Source: Tamlana sp038148895
GTDB lineage: Bacteria; Bacteroidota; Bacteroidia; Flavobacteriales; Flavobacteriaceae
Direction: 5' to 3' (one strand)
DNA length: 64,000 nt
Assembly (NCBI GenBank): GCA_038148895.1
Contig: JBBVGQ010000001.1
Shown here: one piece after another, positions 27,867-36,469 of the stretch
Position numbering within the stretch: the stretch's first letter is position 1
Layout: the number at the start of each line of letters is the position of its first letter
Made by a program: the position numbers and the translations under genes
Notes under the pieces: model-generated
Database searches by the model: none
What the model saw: only the letters and a program-made list of their open reading frames with translations
What the model was told of the DNA's origin: nothing

Positions 27867-30308
27867 ATGCCGAACTTATTTTTTAGAAGAGCAAAATTTA
27901 TATTGACTTTTGCCCTCTTGGGTGTTACAGCCAATTCATTTTCCCAAGCACAGGAATCAAAATCATTGCCAGATATTGAAAAAATATACGTGCATACTGA
28001 TAGATCTATTTACATTCTAGGAGAAGATTTGTGGTATAAAGCATATTCGGTTTTCGCTTACAATAATTTACTGTTTAGCAAGGGCAATGTACTTTATGTA
28101 GATCTCATTTCGCCCGATTCTAAAATTATTGCCACAAACAAAACCTTGATAAAGGATGGGTTAGGCCATGGTGATTTTAAATTGACTGATTCTATCGGAG
28201 TAAAACCAGGGATATACCAAATTAGGGCGTACACGAATTGGAGCCGCAATTATGGCGAAGATTTTGTTTTTAAAAAGGAAGTTGAAATACTGGATGTTTT
28301 TAAAGATGCTACTGATAGAAACAGCATTGAAAATAAAAAAAGTCAACTTTCTAAAGGAACAAAAAGAAATGAAGCAATAGAGATATTAAAAATAAACTTT
28401 TTTCCTGAAGGAGGTACATTGTTGGAAAATGCCATTAACGTTGTCGCATTTAAAGCAACTGATAATTATGGAAACGCACTAAAAGTAAAAGGGAAAGTAT
28501 TTGACTCTGATAATGCATTGGTGAGTTTATTTGTAAGTACCCACGACGGCATGGGTAAATTTCAGTTTAGCCCCGATGCCGGCAAAAGTTATCATGCCAC
28601 CATATCAACTTCAGATGGGATGGAGATAAAGCAAGAACTGCCAAAAGTAAACCAGCAAGGGTATCTGTTGAGCCATAAAAAACTTAATAGCAAGCACATT
28701 ATATCCATCAAAACAAATGAAGAAACCCTTTTAAAAAACCCAGATGCACCAGTTACTTTAATATGCAGAACACGTGGCGTTGCTTACTTTTCGGGCACTC
28801 AGCCATTAACTAATAAGACACTTTCTTTTGAATTGCCAGATGCCGATTTTCCTGAAGGTATCAGTCAGCTAACCCTGTACGACCATGCTAGTAGGCCACA
28901 AAGTGAAAGACTTGTTTACATTGAAAAGGAACATGATTTCAATGTGACTTTAGCCACTAACAAAACCAGTTATAAACCCGAAGAGATGGTAGAAGTCAAT
29001 GTGTCTTCAAAGTCCAATACAGGTGAAGGCGTTCCAGCAAGTTTTTCACTGAGTGTTACCGATATGAACGGCATGAAAACCGATAAAGATTTGGGCACAA
29101 ACATCTGTTCCAATTTTTTGTTGGAATCTGATATCCGAGGAAAAGTGAACAACCCAGGCTATTATTTTGACAAAAGCAATAAAAGAAGACTGCAAAATTT
29201 AGATTTATTGCTCTTAACCCAAGGCTGGCGTAATTTTCTATGGAAAACTATACCCCAACCAAAGGACACGATATCGTACAAAGCCGAAAATGGATTTGTG
29301 ATATCTGGCAAAGTAGGGCAGCTTTTAGGAGAAAAACCCAAAGCAGACCAAAATGTTAACTTGGTTTTAATGGCTGAAAGCGGAATGAACATTCATGATA
29401 CACAAACTGATACATTGGGTGTTTTTAAGTTTAAAGACCTTGTGTTTTTTGGTAAAACGAAAATGTTTTTAAACTCAAGGAACGAAAAAGGAAAAGCTAG
29501 GGGCGAGCTTATCGCAGATGAATTTGATAAGGAGCCATTGCCTACTAACTACAGTAAGGATGAAATTAATTTGCCCAAAACAGATTCAGTAAAGCAGGCC
29601 TTATCTGAACACGTGTACAAAAAGTTTTTAACCAACGGTATTGCCCCTGAGAACATTTTAGACGAAGTTGAAATTGTCGCAAAGAAAAAACCAGAAGGCC
29701 CTGAAAGTTTATATGGTATGGCCGACAACACTTATGTGGTAGATGATAAAACGCCGTATTTCAACAACATGTTTTTGTTTATTCAAAATACTTTACCAGG
29801 GATGTCTTTTGGAGACACCCTAGGGTTTATGCGGTTTGGCGGAGCTCCAGCTATGATTTTAGTCGATGGTTCGGAGTACGACCAAGATATTGTAAGAAGC
29901 ATGAATGTAGATGACGTGGCCAAAATAGAAGCCTTTAAAGGTCCGAGTGCTGCCCTTTTTGGGTCAAGAGGCGGTAACGGTGTTATTTTGATTTATACCA
30001 AAACAGGAACTATAAGCAATCAGCCAAAAAAAGTATTCCATTCTGTTAATAAAGAAATTGAAGGCTTTTATAGTGCACGTATTTTTTATTCACCAAATCC
30101 TGAGGAAGAAAAAGATGAATGGGGTAACAAGGCAGCAGTAAGAAATACTATTTATTGGAACCCTTATGTACACCCAGACGCCACAGGCAATGCCAGAGAA
30201 ACCTTTTACAATAGTGTTATACCAACTAAGGCAAAAGTGACTTTAGAGGGTATAACGGCCACAGGCATTCCGGTGGTTAAAAAGGTGTTTTATACCATTG
30301 AAAAATAG
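27867..30308 (+). CDS. MG2-domain and TonB-plug-domain envelope protein without beta-barrel
   Basis: 813 aa. A signal peptide ends near SFSQ-AQES (about residue 27). Residues ~35-150 look like an alpha-2-macroglobulin MG2 domain (YVHTDRSIYILGEDLWYK). Further beta-rich repeats follow; around 470-530 there is a carboxypeptidase-regulatory-like segment. Residues ~620-725 carry a TonB-receptor plug (AMILVDGSEYDQDIVRSM, then ALFGSRGGNGVILIYTKTG). No 600-residue barrel follows; the protein ends about 90 residues later. Such proteins recur in Bacteroidota, probably periplasmic or outer-membrane-associated; the function is unknown. Confidence 0.8.
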   Translation: MPNLFFRRAKFILTFALLGVTANSFSQAQESKSLPDIEKIYVHTDRSIYILGEDLWYKAYSVFAYNNLLFSKGNVLYVDLISPDSKIIATNKTLIKDGLGHGDFKLTDSIGVKPGIYQIRAYTNWSRNYGEDFVFKKEVEILDVFKDATDRNSIENKKSQLSKGTKRNEAIEILKINFFPEGGTLLENAINVVAFKATDNYGNALKVKGKVFDSDNALVSLFVSTHDGMGKFQFSPDAGKSYHATISTSDGMEIKQELPKVNQQGYLLSHKKLNSKHIISIKTNEETLLKNPDAPVTLICRTRGVAYFSGTQPLTNKTLSFELPDADFPEGISQLTLYDHASRPQSERLVYIEKEHDFNVTLATNKTSYKPEEMVEVNVSSKSNTGEGVPASFSLSVTDMNGMKTDKDLGTNICSNFLLESDIRGKVNNPGYYFDKSNKRRLQNLDLLLLTQGWRNFLWKTIPQPKDTISYKAENGFVISGKVGQLLGEKPKADQNVNLVLMAESGMNIHDTQTDTLGVFKFKDLVFFGKTKMFLNSRNEKGKARGELIADEFDKEPLPTNYSKDEINLPKTDSVKQALSEHVYKKFLTNGIAPENILDEVEIVAKKKPEGPESLYGMADNTYVVDDKTPYFNNMFLFIQNTLPGMSFGDTLGFMRFGGAPAMILVDGSEYDQDIVRSMNVDDVAKIEAFKGPSAALFGSRGGNGVILIYTKTGTISNQPKKVFHSVNKEIEGFYSARIFYSPNPEEEKDEWGNKAAVRNTIYWNPYVHPDATGNARETFYNSVIPTKAKVTLEGITATGIPVVKKVFYTIEK

Positions 30309-30334
30309 TCAGTTTTTTGAATTAAGCGGAAAAT

Positions 30335-30535
30335 TTAAGAAAGCATCATACTGCCACAAACGCCTAGGCTTACAATAACATAAACTGCGGCTAAGATAAA
30401 AAAGACTTTAGCCGTTTTTTTATTGTTTTTTCTGAGCATGAAACCAACAATGGTCAACAAAATAGCGGGGCCGAATAGAATTGCCAAAAGGATATAAATC
30501 AAACCATCTAAATTCACTTCTAAAAAACGTGTCAT
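30335..30535 (-). CDS. Small two-helix membrane protein (copy 2)
   Basis: 66 aa. Two hydrophobic helices (LIYILLAILFGPAILLTIV and VFFILAAVYVIVSLGVCG) separated by a basic loop RKNNKKTAK, ending GSMMLS. It is clearly a paralogue of the gene immediately upstream (same loop, same GSMML end), 9 bp away. Function unknown. As the last gene of the lipoprotein/Lgt-like/radical SAM operon it is likely part of the same membrane process. Confidence 0.75.
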   Translation of the reverse strand: MTRFLEVNLDGLIYILLAILFGPAILLTIVGFMLRKNNKKTAKVFFILAAVYVIVSLGVCGSMMLS

Positions 30536-30544
30536 TTTTTATTT

Positions 30545-30748
30545 TTAGAGCATCATACTACCGCAAATGCCCAAACCAATTAAAACATAAACTACTGCAG
30601 CAATCAATAAATATTTTGAAGCTTTTTTATTTTTGTTTCTGAAGGCAATACCGAGAATGACTAAAATGATGGGTATGCCAAACGCCAGTAGCAACATTAA
30701 AAGAATGAGCCACAAATAATCTCCACCTTCAAGTAATAGCCCTATCAT
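30545..30748 (-). CDS. Small two-helix membrane protein (copy 1)
   Basis: 67 aa. Helices LILLMLLLAFGIPIILVILG and YLLIAAVVYVLIGLGICG with the loop RNKNKKASK; ends GSMML like its neighbour. The ATG overlaps the radical SAM stop by 4 nt (ATGA), which argues that it is a real gene and translationally coupled. No known family recognised. Confidence 0.78.
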   Translation of the reverse strand: MIGLLLEGGDYLWLILLMLLLAFGIPIILVILGIAFRNKNKKASKYLLIAAVVYVLIGLGICGSMML

Positions 30749-32139
30749 GTAAGCTCTTTTTTAAGTTCTTGCAAATGTTGCTTTTTATCATCCCTGTAAA
30801 ACAAGTTCATCGTTTCAAAAGGAATTATTTTATTGTCTTTGTCTACAATATGAACACACGATTTTTTAATGGCGCGTACATCAAAATTGTAAGCATCAAT
30901 AAATTGCATGATAATAATACGAAATAAATTGTCATATCCCAGATTTGGTGCATCGATATTTGGTAAACAGCACATGATGCTTTTTAGGTTTTCTTCGGCC
31001 ACTTCCACCGAATTGCCCGTGCTAAAAAGTTCAATCATTTTTCCTTTTAGTTGCTCATCTTGCTCATAAATAATAGTGTTTTTACTGTTGTCCAATAAGT
31101 CGTTTGGATTGATATATCGCGTTAATGGAAACACTTCACCGCCCAATTTTAAAGCATAACCCATAACCAAAGCGTCGGGGTTACAGGGCACAGGCAATAA
31201 ATCGTCTGGGTTAAAAATATGGGTTTGTTCCAAGATTTTTCGACGCACCTCCGTTAAGGTCATCCGGTCGGTTTCCGGATTAAAATTTTCCAATCGACCT
31301 GCAATTTGTGTAGGTTGAAATGTGACACCACGAACACATTTTTGTTGCAGTGCAAAATCTATAATTTTACCTATTTCGCCATCATTTAATCCTTTTTGAA
31401 GCGTAACAACTAAGGTTGTCGATAAGTTCAATGCATTCAAATGCTCCAAAGCTTGTTTTCTTATATCATTCAAATCGGCACCACGTAATTCCTGCAAAAC
31501 AGAATTCTCAAACGAGTCGAACTGCAAATAGATTTCAAAATCTGGTGTGTAGGTTTTTAACCGTTCCGCGAAAGCGACATCTTTAGCAATTTTTATCCCG
31601 TTGGTATTCAGCATTAAGTGCCTAATAGGCAACGACTTTGCATAATCTAAAATCTCCCAAAACTGGGGGTGAATTGTGGGTTCGCCACCACTAATTTGTA
31701 CTACATCAGGTTCTTTTTCATTTTTGACAATAGCATCTAGCATCGCCTTCACCTCATCTAAAGTTCTGTGTCTGCCATAAGTTGGCGACGAGCCCGCATA
31801 ACAAGTAGGGCAGGTTAAATTACAACGGTCGGTTACTTCAATCACCGTTAAACAACTGTGCTGCTCGTGGTCTGGGCATAAACCGCAATCGTAGGGGCAA
31901 CCGTAGTGTGTTTTGGTGTTAAAGGTATAAGGTGTTTCACTGGGTTTGTTGTAGTTGCGTATGTTTTTATAATAGTCAACATCGTCTGCTATAAGTACTT
32001 TACTATTACCGTGTTCGTTACATCGTTTAAGCATGTATACGTTGCTGTCTTCAAAAACAATTTTGGCATCAACACGTTGCAAACACTCAGGACAAAGGCT
32101 TAGAGTAAAATCATAATAGGTGTACTTTCTAGTAGGCAT
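30745..32139 (-). CDS. Radical SAM enzyme of the Tes (tetraether lipid synthase)-like branch
   Basis: 464 aa from the ATG at 32139 (MPTRKYTYYDFTLSLCPECL). N-terminal metal-site-like cysteines C16, C19 and C40 (with H43); a second cluster motif C81-x3-C85-x2-C88 (GCPYDCGLCPDH); then the radical SAM motif C106-x3-C110-x2-C113 (DRCNLTCPTCY) and a QISGGEPTIHP glycine-rich SAM motif. More cysteines near the C-terminus (VPCNPDA, IMCCLPN) suggest another cluster. This Cys pattern recalls archaeal Tes/MJ0619 enzymes acting on lipid chains. The start overlaps the Lgt-like stop by 11 nt. Substrate here is inferred, not known. Confidence 0.78.
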   Translation of the reverse strand: MPTRKYTYYDFTLSLCPECLQRVDAKIVFEDSNVYMLKRCNEHGNSKVLIADDVDYYKNIRNYNKPSETPYTFNTKTHYGCPYDCGLCPDHEQHSCLTVIEVTDRCNLTCPTCYAGSSPTYGRHRTLDEVKAMLDAIVKNEKEPDVVQISGGEPTIHPQFWEILDYAKSLPIRHLMLNTNGIKIAKDVAFAERLKTYTPDFEIYLQFDSFENSVLQELRGADLNDIRKQALEHLNALNLSTTLVVTLQKGLNDGEIGKIIDFALQQKCVRGVTFQPTQIAGRLENFNPETDRMTLTEVRRKILEQTHIFNPDDLLPVPCNPDALVMGYALKLGGEVFPLTRYINPNDLLDNSKNTIIYEQDEQLKGKMIELFSTGNSVEVAEENLKSIMCCLPNIDAPNLGYDNLFRIIIMQFIDAYNFDVRAIKKSCVHIVDKDNKIIPFETMNLFYRDDKKQHLQELKKELT

Positions 32140-32872
32140 TTTTAAGTTTTTGAAGGATGAATTTTGAATAATACAACCAACAAAGTACACATAAAATTTG
32201 AATGGAACTCAACCCAAAAACATAAAAAATATTGGGTTTAAAAAATTCTATTAAAAACCGAAAACCAAAATAGCTTAGCATGAAAATTTTGAACAATTCA
32301 CCATTTTTTAAAACAACCTTTTTTTGAATGGTTTTCAGGGAGATAAATAGAAAAATCAGGAAAATTAATTCATAAAGTGATGTTGGGTGTCGCATTATGC
32401 CATCGCCTAAATCCATGCCAAAAACAGAAGCCGTTTCCTTGCCATAGGTAAACTCATTGATACCCGATAAAAAACAACCAATTCTACCAATAAAAATGCC
32501 CAAAATAATTGGAAAGACAAACAAATCGCCTGACGATTGTGGTTCGCCTATTATCTTTTTGGCCAATTCTACGCCGAGCAAACCTCCAAACAACCCACCC
32601 ATAATGGTTTTGGTATTTAAAAGTTGGATGAGGTTTTCATCAGAAATCCCGATTGATGGATTTTCCAAGAACCCCACCAGCCTTGAACCAATTAATGCGC
32701 CCAAAGCGGCACCAAGAATAATGGATAAACGGTTTAGGGTAGAAATATGGTCGGTAACCTTTCGTCTTAAAACCACATAATACCTAAACGCCAAAAAGAA
32801 CGCCAAGTACTCTAAAATCAAATGGATATTAACATGATATCCGAATACTTGAGGTTCAAACGGAATTTGCAA
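32129..32872 (-). CDS. Prolipoprotein diacylglyceryl transferase-like membrane protein, divergent active site
   Basis: 247 aa with about seven hydrophobic helices. Lgt signature recognised as GRIGCFLSG (128-136), HPTSLYE (162-168) and FRFLIEFF (204-211). Arg130 and Arg205 match the two conserved arginines, but the position of the catalytic His in HGGL is Phe95 (GGLFGGLLG), and the Asn of RIGNF is Cys133. It is therefore probably not the housekeeping Lgt. TTG start, 11 bp after the upstream lipoprotein gene; its end overlaps the radical SAM start. It may use phosphatidylglycerol for a different transfer. Confidence 0.75.
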   Translation of the reverse strand: MQIPFEPQVFGYHVNIHLILEYLAFFLAFRYYVVLRRKVTDHISTLNRLSIILGAALGALIGSRLVGFLENPSIGISDENLIQLLNTKTIMGGLFGGLLGVELAKKIIGEPQSSGDLFVFPIILGIFIGRIGCFLSGINEFTYGKETASVFGMDLGDGIMRHPTSLYELIFLIFLFISLKTIQKKVVLKNGELFKIFMLSYFGFRFLIEFFKPNIFYVFGLSSIQILCVLCWLYYSKFILQKLKNAY

Positions 32873-32883
32873 GTGAAGGTTAA

Positions 32884-33420
32884 TTAAATTCCTAAAATTT
32901 TAGCATCAACGGCAAAAGTGGCAAAAAAATCAACTTCGTAAACTTCGGTTGTCGTTTCGTCTGCAACTGCAGTTACCCGTAGTTTAAAGACATCTTCCTT
33001 TAAATAGGCCTTTAATTCTTTGTCTATAACCTTCAAGTCAATACTGTTTGAATTGTTGTTTGGTATGTCCGTAAGATAAGCAACTTCAGTTTCTTCAACA
33101 TTTTCGGTACTTATGGCTATTCTAACACTTTTAAGAAAGTTAAAATTACCCGTCTCTGGGCTCGAAATTTTAATTGTTAAACTTTTTAGTTTAATGCTTT
33201 CAATTAAATCCTTTTTGGTGTTATTATTTTCAAAAGTGGATTCCGATTCTGTTTCAATATCTGGGGTATTCAAACTTACGGGCACATTGGTAATGGGCAC
33301 GGGGTTTAACGTGTAGTTTGTTTCATAGTCCATGTCGAATTTGGTCAACTCGTCTATCACGCTACAATTGAATAGGAATAAAAAAGGGAGGCATAGCAAT
33401 AGGGCTTTATTTTTCATCAT
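32884..33420 (-). CDS. Hypothetical lipoprotein
   Basis: 178 aa. Signal FLFLFNCSV gives a lipobox Cys near residue 19. The mature part looks all-beta, with alternating polar/hydrophobic strands (about 70-175) and a Ser/Thr/Glu-rich linker. No family recognised. It is the first gene of the operon with the Lgt-like and radical SAM genes (11-bp gap), so it could be their lipoprotein substrate or an accessory envelope protein; this is inference. Confidence 0.7.
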   Translation of the reverse strand: MMKNKALLLCLPFLFLFNCSVIDELTKFDMDYETNYTLNPVPITNVPVSLNTPDIETESESTFENNNTKKDLIESIKLKSLTIKISSPETGNFNFLKSVRIAISTENVEETEVAYLTDIPNNNSNSIDLKVIDKELKAYLKEDVFKLRVTAVADETTTEVYEVDFFATFAVDAKILGI

Positions 33421-33601
33421 AATATAAGTTTGTTAACCCACAATAATCAATATTTTATATATCAGTCAATATTGGTCATCATTTGTTAAATGCCCATTAT
33501 GGGCTTTCATAGGTTAAGATTTGGGCTTAAATATACGTATTTCAATTGAATAGGGATTAAATTCTCCAATAACCCTCTTTTAAAGTCAGAATAAAATACT
33601 G

Positions 33602-33609
33602 TATTTTTG
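33602..33609 (+). promoter_or_regulatory. -7 promoter box of dusB
   Basis: Perfect TATTTTTG, 17 bp upstream of the TTG start; supports a very short leader of about 10 nt and that start codon. Confidence 0.6.
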
Positions 33610-33626
33610 CACGCAAATTATTTGTT

Positions 33627-34622
33627 TTGGTAAAAATAGACCATATAGAACTACCTGATTTTCCATTGCTTTTAGCGCCTATGGAAGATGTTAGCGACCC
33701 GCCATTTCGCGCTCTATGCAAGGAGCAGGGCGCCGATGTGGTATATACCGAATTTGTTTCCAGCGAAGGGTTGATTCGTAATGCTGTCAAAAGCGTTATG
33801 AAGTTGGACATCTATGAAAAGGAACGGCCCGTTGGTATTCAAATATTTGGAGCCAATTTAGATAGTATGTTGCAAACTATTGATATTGTGGCCGAGTCTA
33901 AGCCAGATATCATCGATATTAATTTCGGTTGTCCTGTAAAAAAAGTAGTGAGCAAAGGTGCCGGAGCAGGCATTTTGAAGGACGTGTGCCTTATGGAGCA
34001 ACTTACCGCCGAAATGGTAAAACGCACCAACATACCCATAACAGTAAAAACCCGTTTAGGTTGGGACCACAATTCCATAAAAATTGTTGAGGTTGCCGAA
34101 CGGTTACAAGATGTAGGTTGTAAGGCCATTGCCATTCACGGGCGTACGCGTGCCCAAATGTACAAGGGTAATGCCGATTGGAAGCCTATTGCTGAGGTAA
34201 AAAATAATCCGCGCATGCACATTCCTGTTTTTGGAAATGGTGATGTAGATACACCTGAGCGCGCGATGGAAATGCGCGACCAGTATGGGTTAGATGGCTG
34301 CATGATTGGCCGCGCTAGTATTGGCAACCCTTGGTTTTTTAAGCAGGTAAAACACTTTTTTAAAACTGGCGATCATTTAGAACCAATTTCAATTCAAGAG
34401 CGTGTTGAGGCAGCCCGCCGACACTTACAAATGGCGATAGATTGGAAAGGTGAAACCCTGGGCGTTTTTGAAACCCGTCGTCATTACACCAACTATTTTA
34501 AAGGGATTCCGCACTTTAAGGAATACCGCATGAAAATGGTAACCAGCGACCATTCAAAAGATGTTTTTGATGCTTTTGATGAGGTTTTGGAGCATTTTTC
34601 AGATTATCAGTTTACTGAATAA
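33627..34622 (+). CDS. dusB: tRNA-dihydrouridine synthase
   Basis: 331 aa. FMN-binding barrel start LLLAPMEDVSDPPFR, QIFGANLD, catalytic C102 in INFGCPVKKV, HGRTRAQMYKG, and GCMIGRASIGNPWFF near the C-terminal end. Reduces uridine to dihydrouridine in tRNA D-loops using NADPH. The start is a TTG supported by the -7 box 17 bp upstream. It converges on the permease gene with 84 bp between; that gap holds only a weak TCACAA/TTGTGA hairpin. Confidence 0.94.
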   Translation: MVKIDHIELPDFPLLLAPMEDVSDPPFRALCKEQGADVVYTEFVSSEGLIRNAVKSVMKLDIYEKERPVGIQIFGANLDSMLQTIDIVAESKPDIIDINFGCPVKKVVSKGAGAGILKDVCLMEQLTAEMVKRTNIPITVKTRLGWDHNSIKIVEVAERLQDVGCKAIAIHGRTRAQMYKGNADWKPIAEVKNNPRMHIPVFGNGDVDTPERAMEMRDQYGLDGCMIGRASIGNPWFFKQVKHFFKTGDHLEPISIQERVEAARRHLQMAIDWKGETLGVFETRRHYTNYFKGIPHFKEYRMKMVTSDHSKDVFDAFDEVLEHFSDYQFTE

Positions 34623-34706
34623 GTTTTTCACATCCGAATTTCACGAATTATCACAAAAAGTAATTGTGAGAGAGGCAAGGGCAATCTGTTTCTGAATTAA
34701 CGCAGA

Positions 34707-35912
34707 TTAAACATGCTGCACCAAAGACTTTGTAATTCTAACCGATGCAATTTTTGATGTAACAATGCCCAAAACGGAAATGGTTAAAAACACAATAAAA
34801 AAGTTTTCAATCTTGATGTTTACAGGGTAAGGTAACGAAGGCGTTATCATAACCAAACTGAAGGTTTTTTGAAGCATGGTCAAAATTAGGGCAACCACCA
34901 AGCCTATTAGGCCTCCAACAATACTCATCAAACTACCTTGGTAAAAGAAAATTTTACGAATGTCTTTTACCGTGGTTCCCATATTAAAAAGTGTGCCAAG
35001 GCTTTGCTTTTTGTCCAGAATCATCATAATCAAAGAACCAATAATGTTAAAAAAGGCAATGATTAAAACCAAAGTAAAGATGAGGTAAACGGCCAAGTTT
35101 TCGGTATTCAACATTTTATAGATGGCATCGTTAAGTTGGGCTCTGTTTTTTAAAATTACTTTATCTCCAAAAATAGTTTGAATATTAGCTTTTACTTGTG
35201 CTTCATCAACACCTTCCTTCAACTTAAACTCTAAAGAAGTAAATTGATTAGATTCATAATTAAGTAGCTCCCTTGCCAAATCGATGGGCGCATAAATGTA
35301 GCTGTCATTCAAGGTTTCGTTAATAAAGAACACTCCAACATTTACAGCTTTAACGGTGTTGAATGCATTTTTCGTTGACGTTATTTGCCCTTTTCCCGGT
35401 TTTGGAACGTATACATTTATTGGGTTTGTAAAATCCAACACGCCAAGCGATAAACTATTTGAAATGCCCCAACCTACTACAATCTGATTCGATTTTTGTT
35501 CTAGCCAATCGCCATAATCAATTACAGAATCTATGGATACAACGTTTTGAAAATGTTCGTCAACGCCTTTCAAAACCGCCAACGTGTTTTTGTTTTCAGA
35601 GGTTATAAAAACGCGTTCTTCAATAATTTTGGAATATTCGGCAATGTCAGTTAGCTTATCTAGTTTATTGATTTCGTCTTCAGTTAAAAGGAATGATTTG
35701 CCAACAGCTGTTTCAGCCTTTAAATCGGGGTCAACAATAGTGGAAAATTGCAAGGTAAAATCCTTCAGGCCAGCAAATCCGGAAAGCACAATAAACAAAG
35801 ATGCAGCCCCCAAAATAACGCCAACAATAGCAATATAGGTAATAAAATTAATAGCATTGTTCGAGCTTTTACTGCGCAGGTAACGTTTTGCTATATAAAG
35901 GGGAAAATTCAA
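34707..35912 (-). CDS. FtsX-like ABC transporter permease (LolC/LolE-like)
   Basis: 401 aa. One N-terminal transmembrane helix after LYIAKRYLRSKSS (about 22-45), a large periplasmic domain (45-265), then three C-terminal helices with the FtsX-type loop MILDKKQSLGTLFNMGTTVKDIRKIFFYQG. This is the LolC/E topology for extracting lipoproteins from the inner membrane, although an ATPase is not adjacent. The gene begins 1 bp after the rbfA stop, so the two are co-transcribed. Confidence 0.85.
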   Translation of the reverse strand: MNFPLYIAKRYLRSKSSNNAINFITYIAIVGVILGAASLFIVLSGFAGLKDFTLQFSTIVDPDLKAETAVGKSFLLTEDEINKLDKLTDIAEYSKIIEERVFITSENKNTLAVLKGVDEHFQNVVSIDSVIDYGDWLEQKSNQIVVGWGISNSLSLGVLDFTNPINVYVPKPGKGQITSTKNAFNTVKAVNVGVFFINETLNDSYIYAPIDLARELLNYESNQFTSLEFKLKEGVDEAQVKANIQTIFGDKVILKNRAQLNDAIYKMLNTENLAVYLIFTLVLIIAFFNIIGSLIMMILDKKQSLGTLFNMGTTVKDIRKIFFYQGSLMSIVGGLIGLVVALILTMLQKTFSLVMITPSLPYPVNIKIENFFIVFLTISVLGIVTSKIASVRITKSLVQHV

Positions 35913-35913
35913 T

Positions 35914-36309
35914 CTAGGATTTTTTTCTTTTATCTAAAATATTGGGGTCTTTTATTGGGTTTTCTTCACCTTTGAGAGATTTTTCAATTTTGTCTATATA
36001 TTCCAAAGAATCGTCAATAAAAAACTCCAAATTGGGCATGCGCCTTAATTGGTTTTTTGTGCGCTGTGCCAATTCATGTCGTATTAAAGGCGTGTTAGAG
36101 CGAATGCCTTTAAGTAGTTCTTTGCCCTTGTCGTTCGGGAAAATGCTCAAGTAAACCTTTGCGATGGACAAATCTACCGTTACCTTAACTTTTGAAACAG
36201 AAATTATAACACCGCGCATCCCGCCTTGGGTAGCAGCGCCTTGCAGCACTTCAACCAAATCTTGCTGTAAAACCGAACCTATTTTTTTTTGTCTTTGACT
36301 TTCTTCCAA
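35914..36309 (-). CDS. rbfA: Ribosome-binding factor A
   Basis: 131 aa. KH-type fold: GVIISVSKVKVTVDLSIAKVYLSIF and RHELAQRTKNQLRRMPNLEFFIDDS are diagnostic. Needed for 16S rRNA 5'-end maturation and 30S assembly. The start is a TTG (MEESQRQKKIGSVLQQ); the only close ATG is out of frame. A perfect -7 box lies 40 bp upstream. Confidence 0.93.
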   Translation of the reverse strand: MEESQRQKKIGSVLQQDLVEVLQGAATQGGMRGVIISVSKVKVTVDLSIAKVYLSIFPNDKGKELLKGIRSNTPLIRHELAQRTKNQLRRMPNLEFFIDDSLEYIDKIEKSLKGEENPIKDPNILDKRKKS

Positions 36310-36348
36310 AACATTAATTTTTAAAACCTACAGTAAAGGTTTGAGGTG

Positions 36349-36356
36349 CAAAATTA
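36349..36356 (-). promoter_or_regulatory. -7 promoter box of rbfA
   Basis: Perfect TAATTTTG on the minus strand, 39 bp upstream of the TTG start. Confidence 0.55.
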
Positions 36357-36469
36357 CGGATATTTAAAGATTATGCGACATTTCAATGCGATTTTCGTAT
36401 TTTGATGTTAATTTAGGTTAAACTGAAAAAAATTCCGTTTTTCAATGGATTGACAAAAAGACCATTTAA

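Noticed and set aside
33492..33504. GCCCATTATGGGC palindrome between the lipoprotein gene and dusB
   Set aside because: Short single copy with no T-run and no second half-site; too weak to call an operator.
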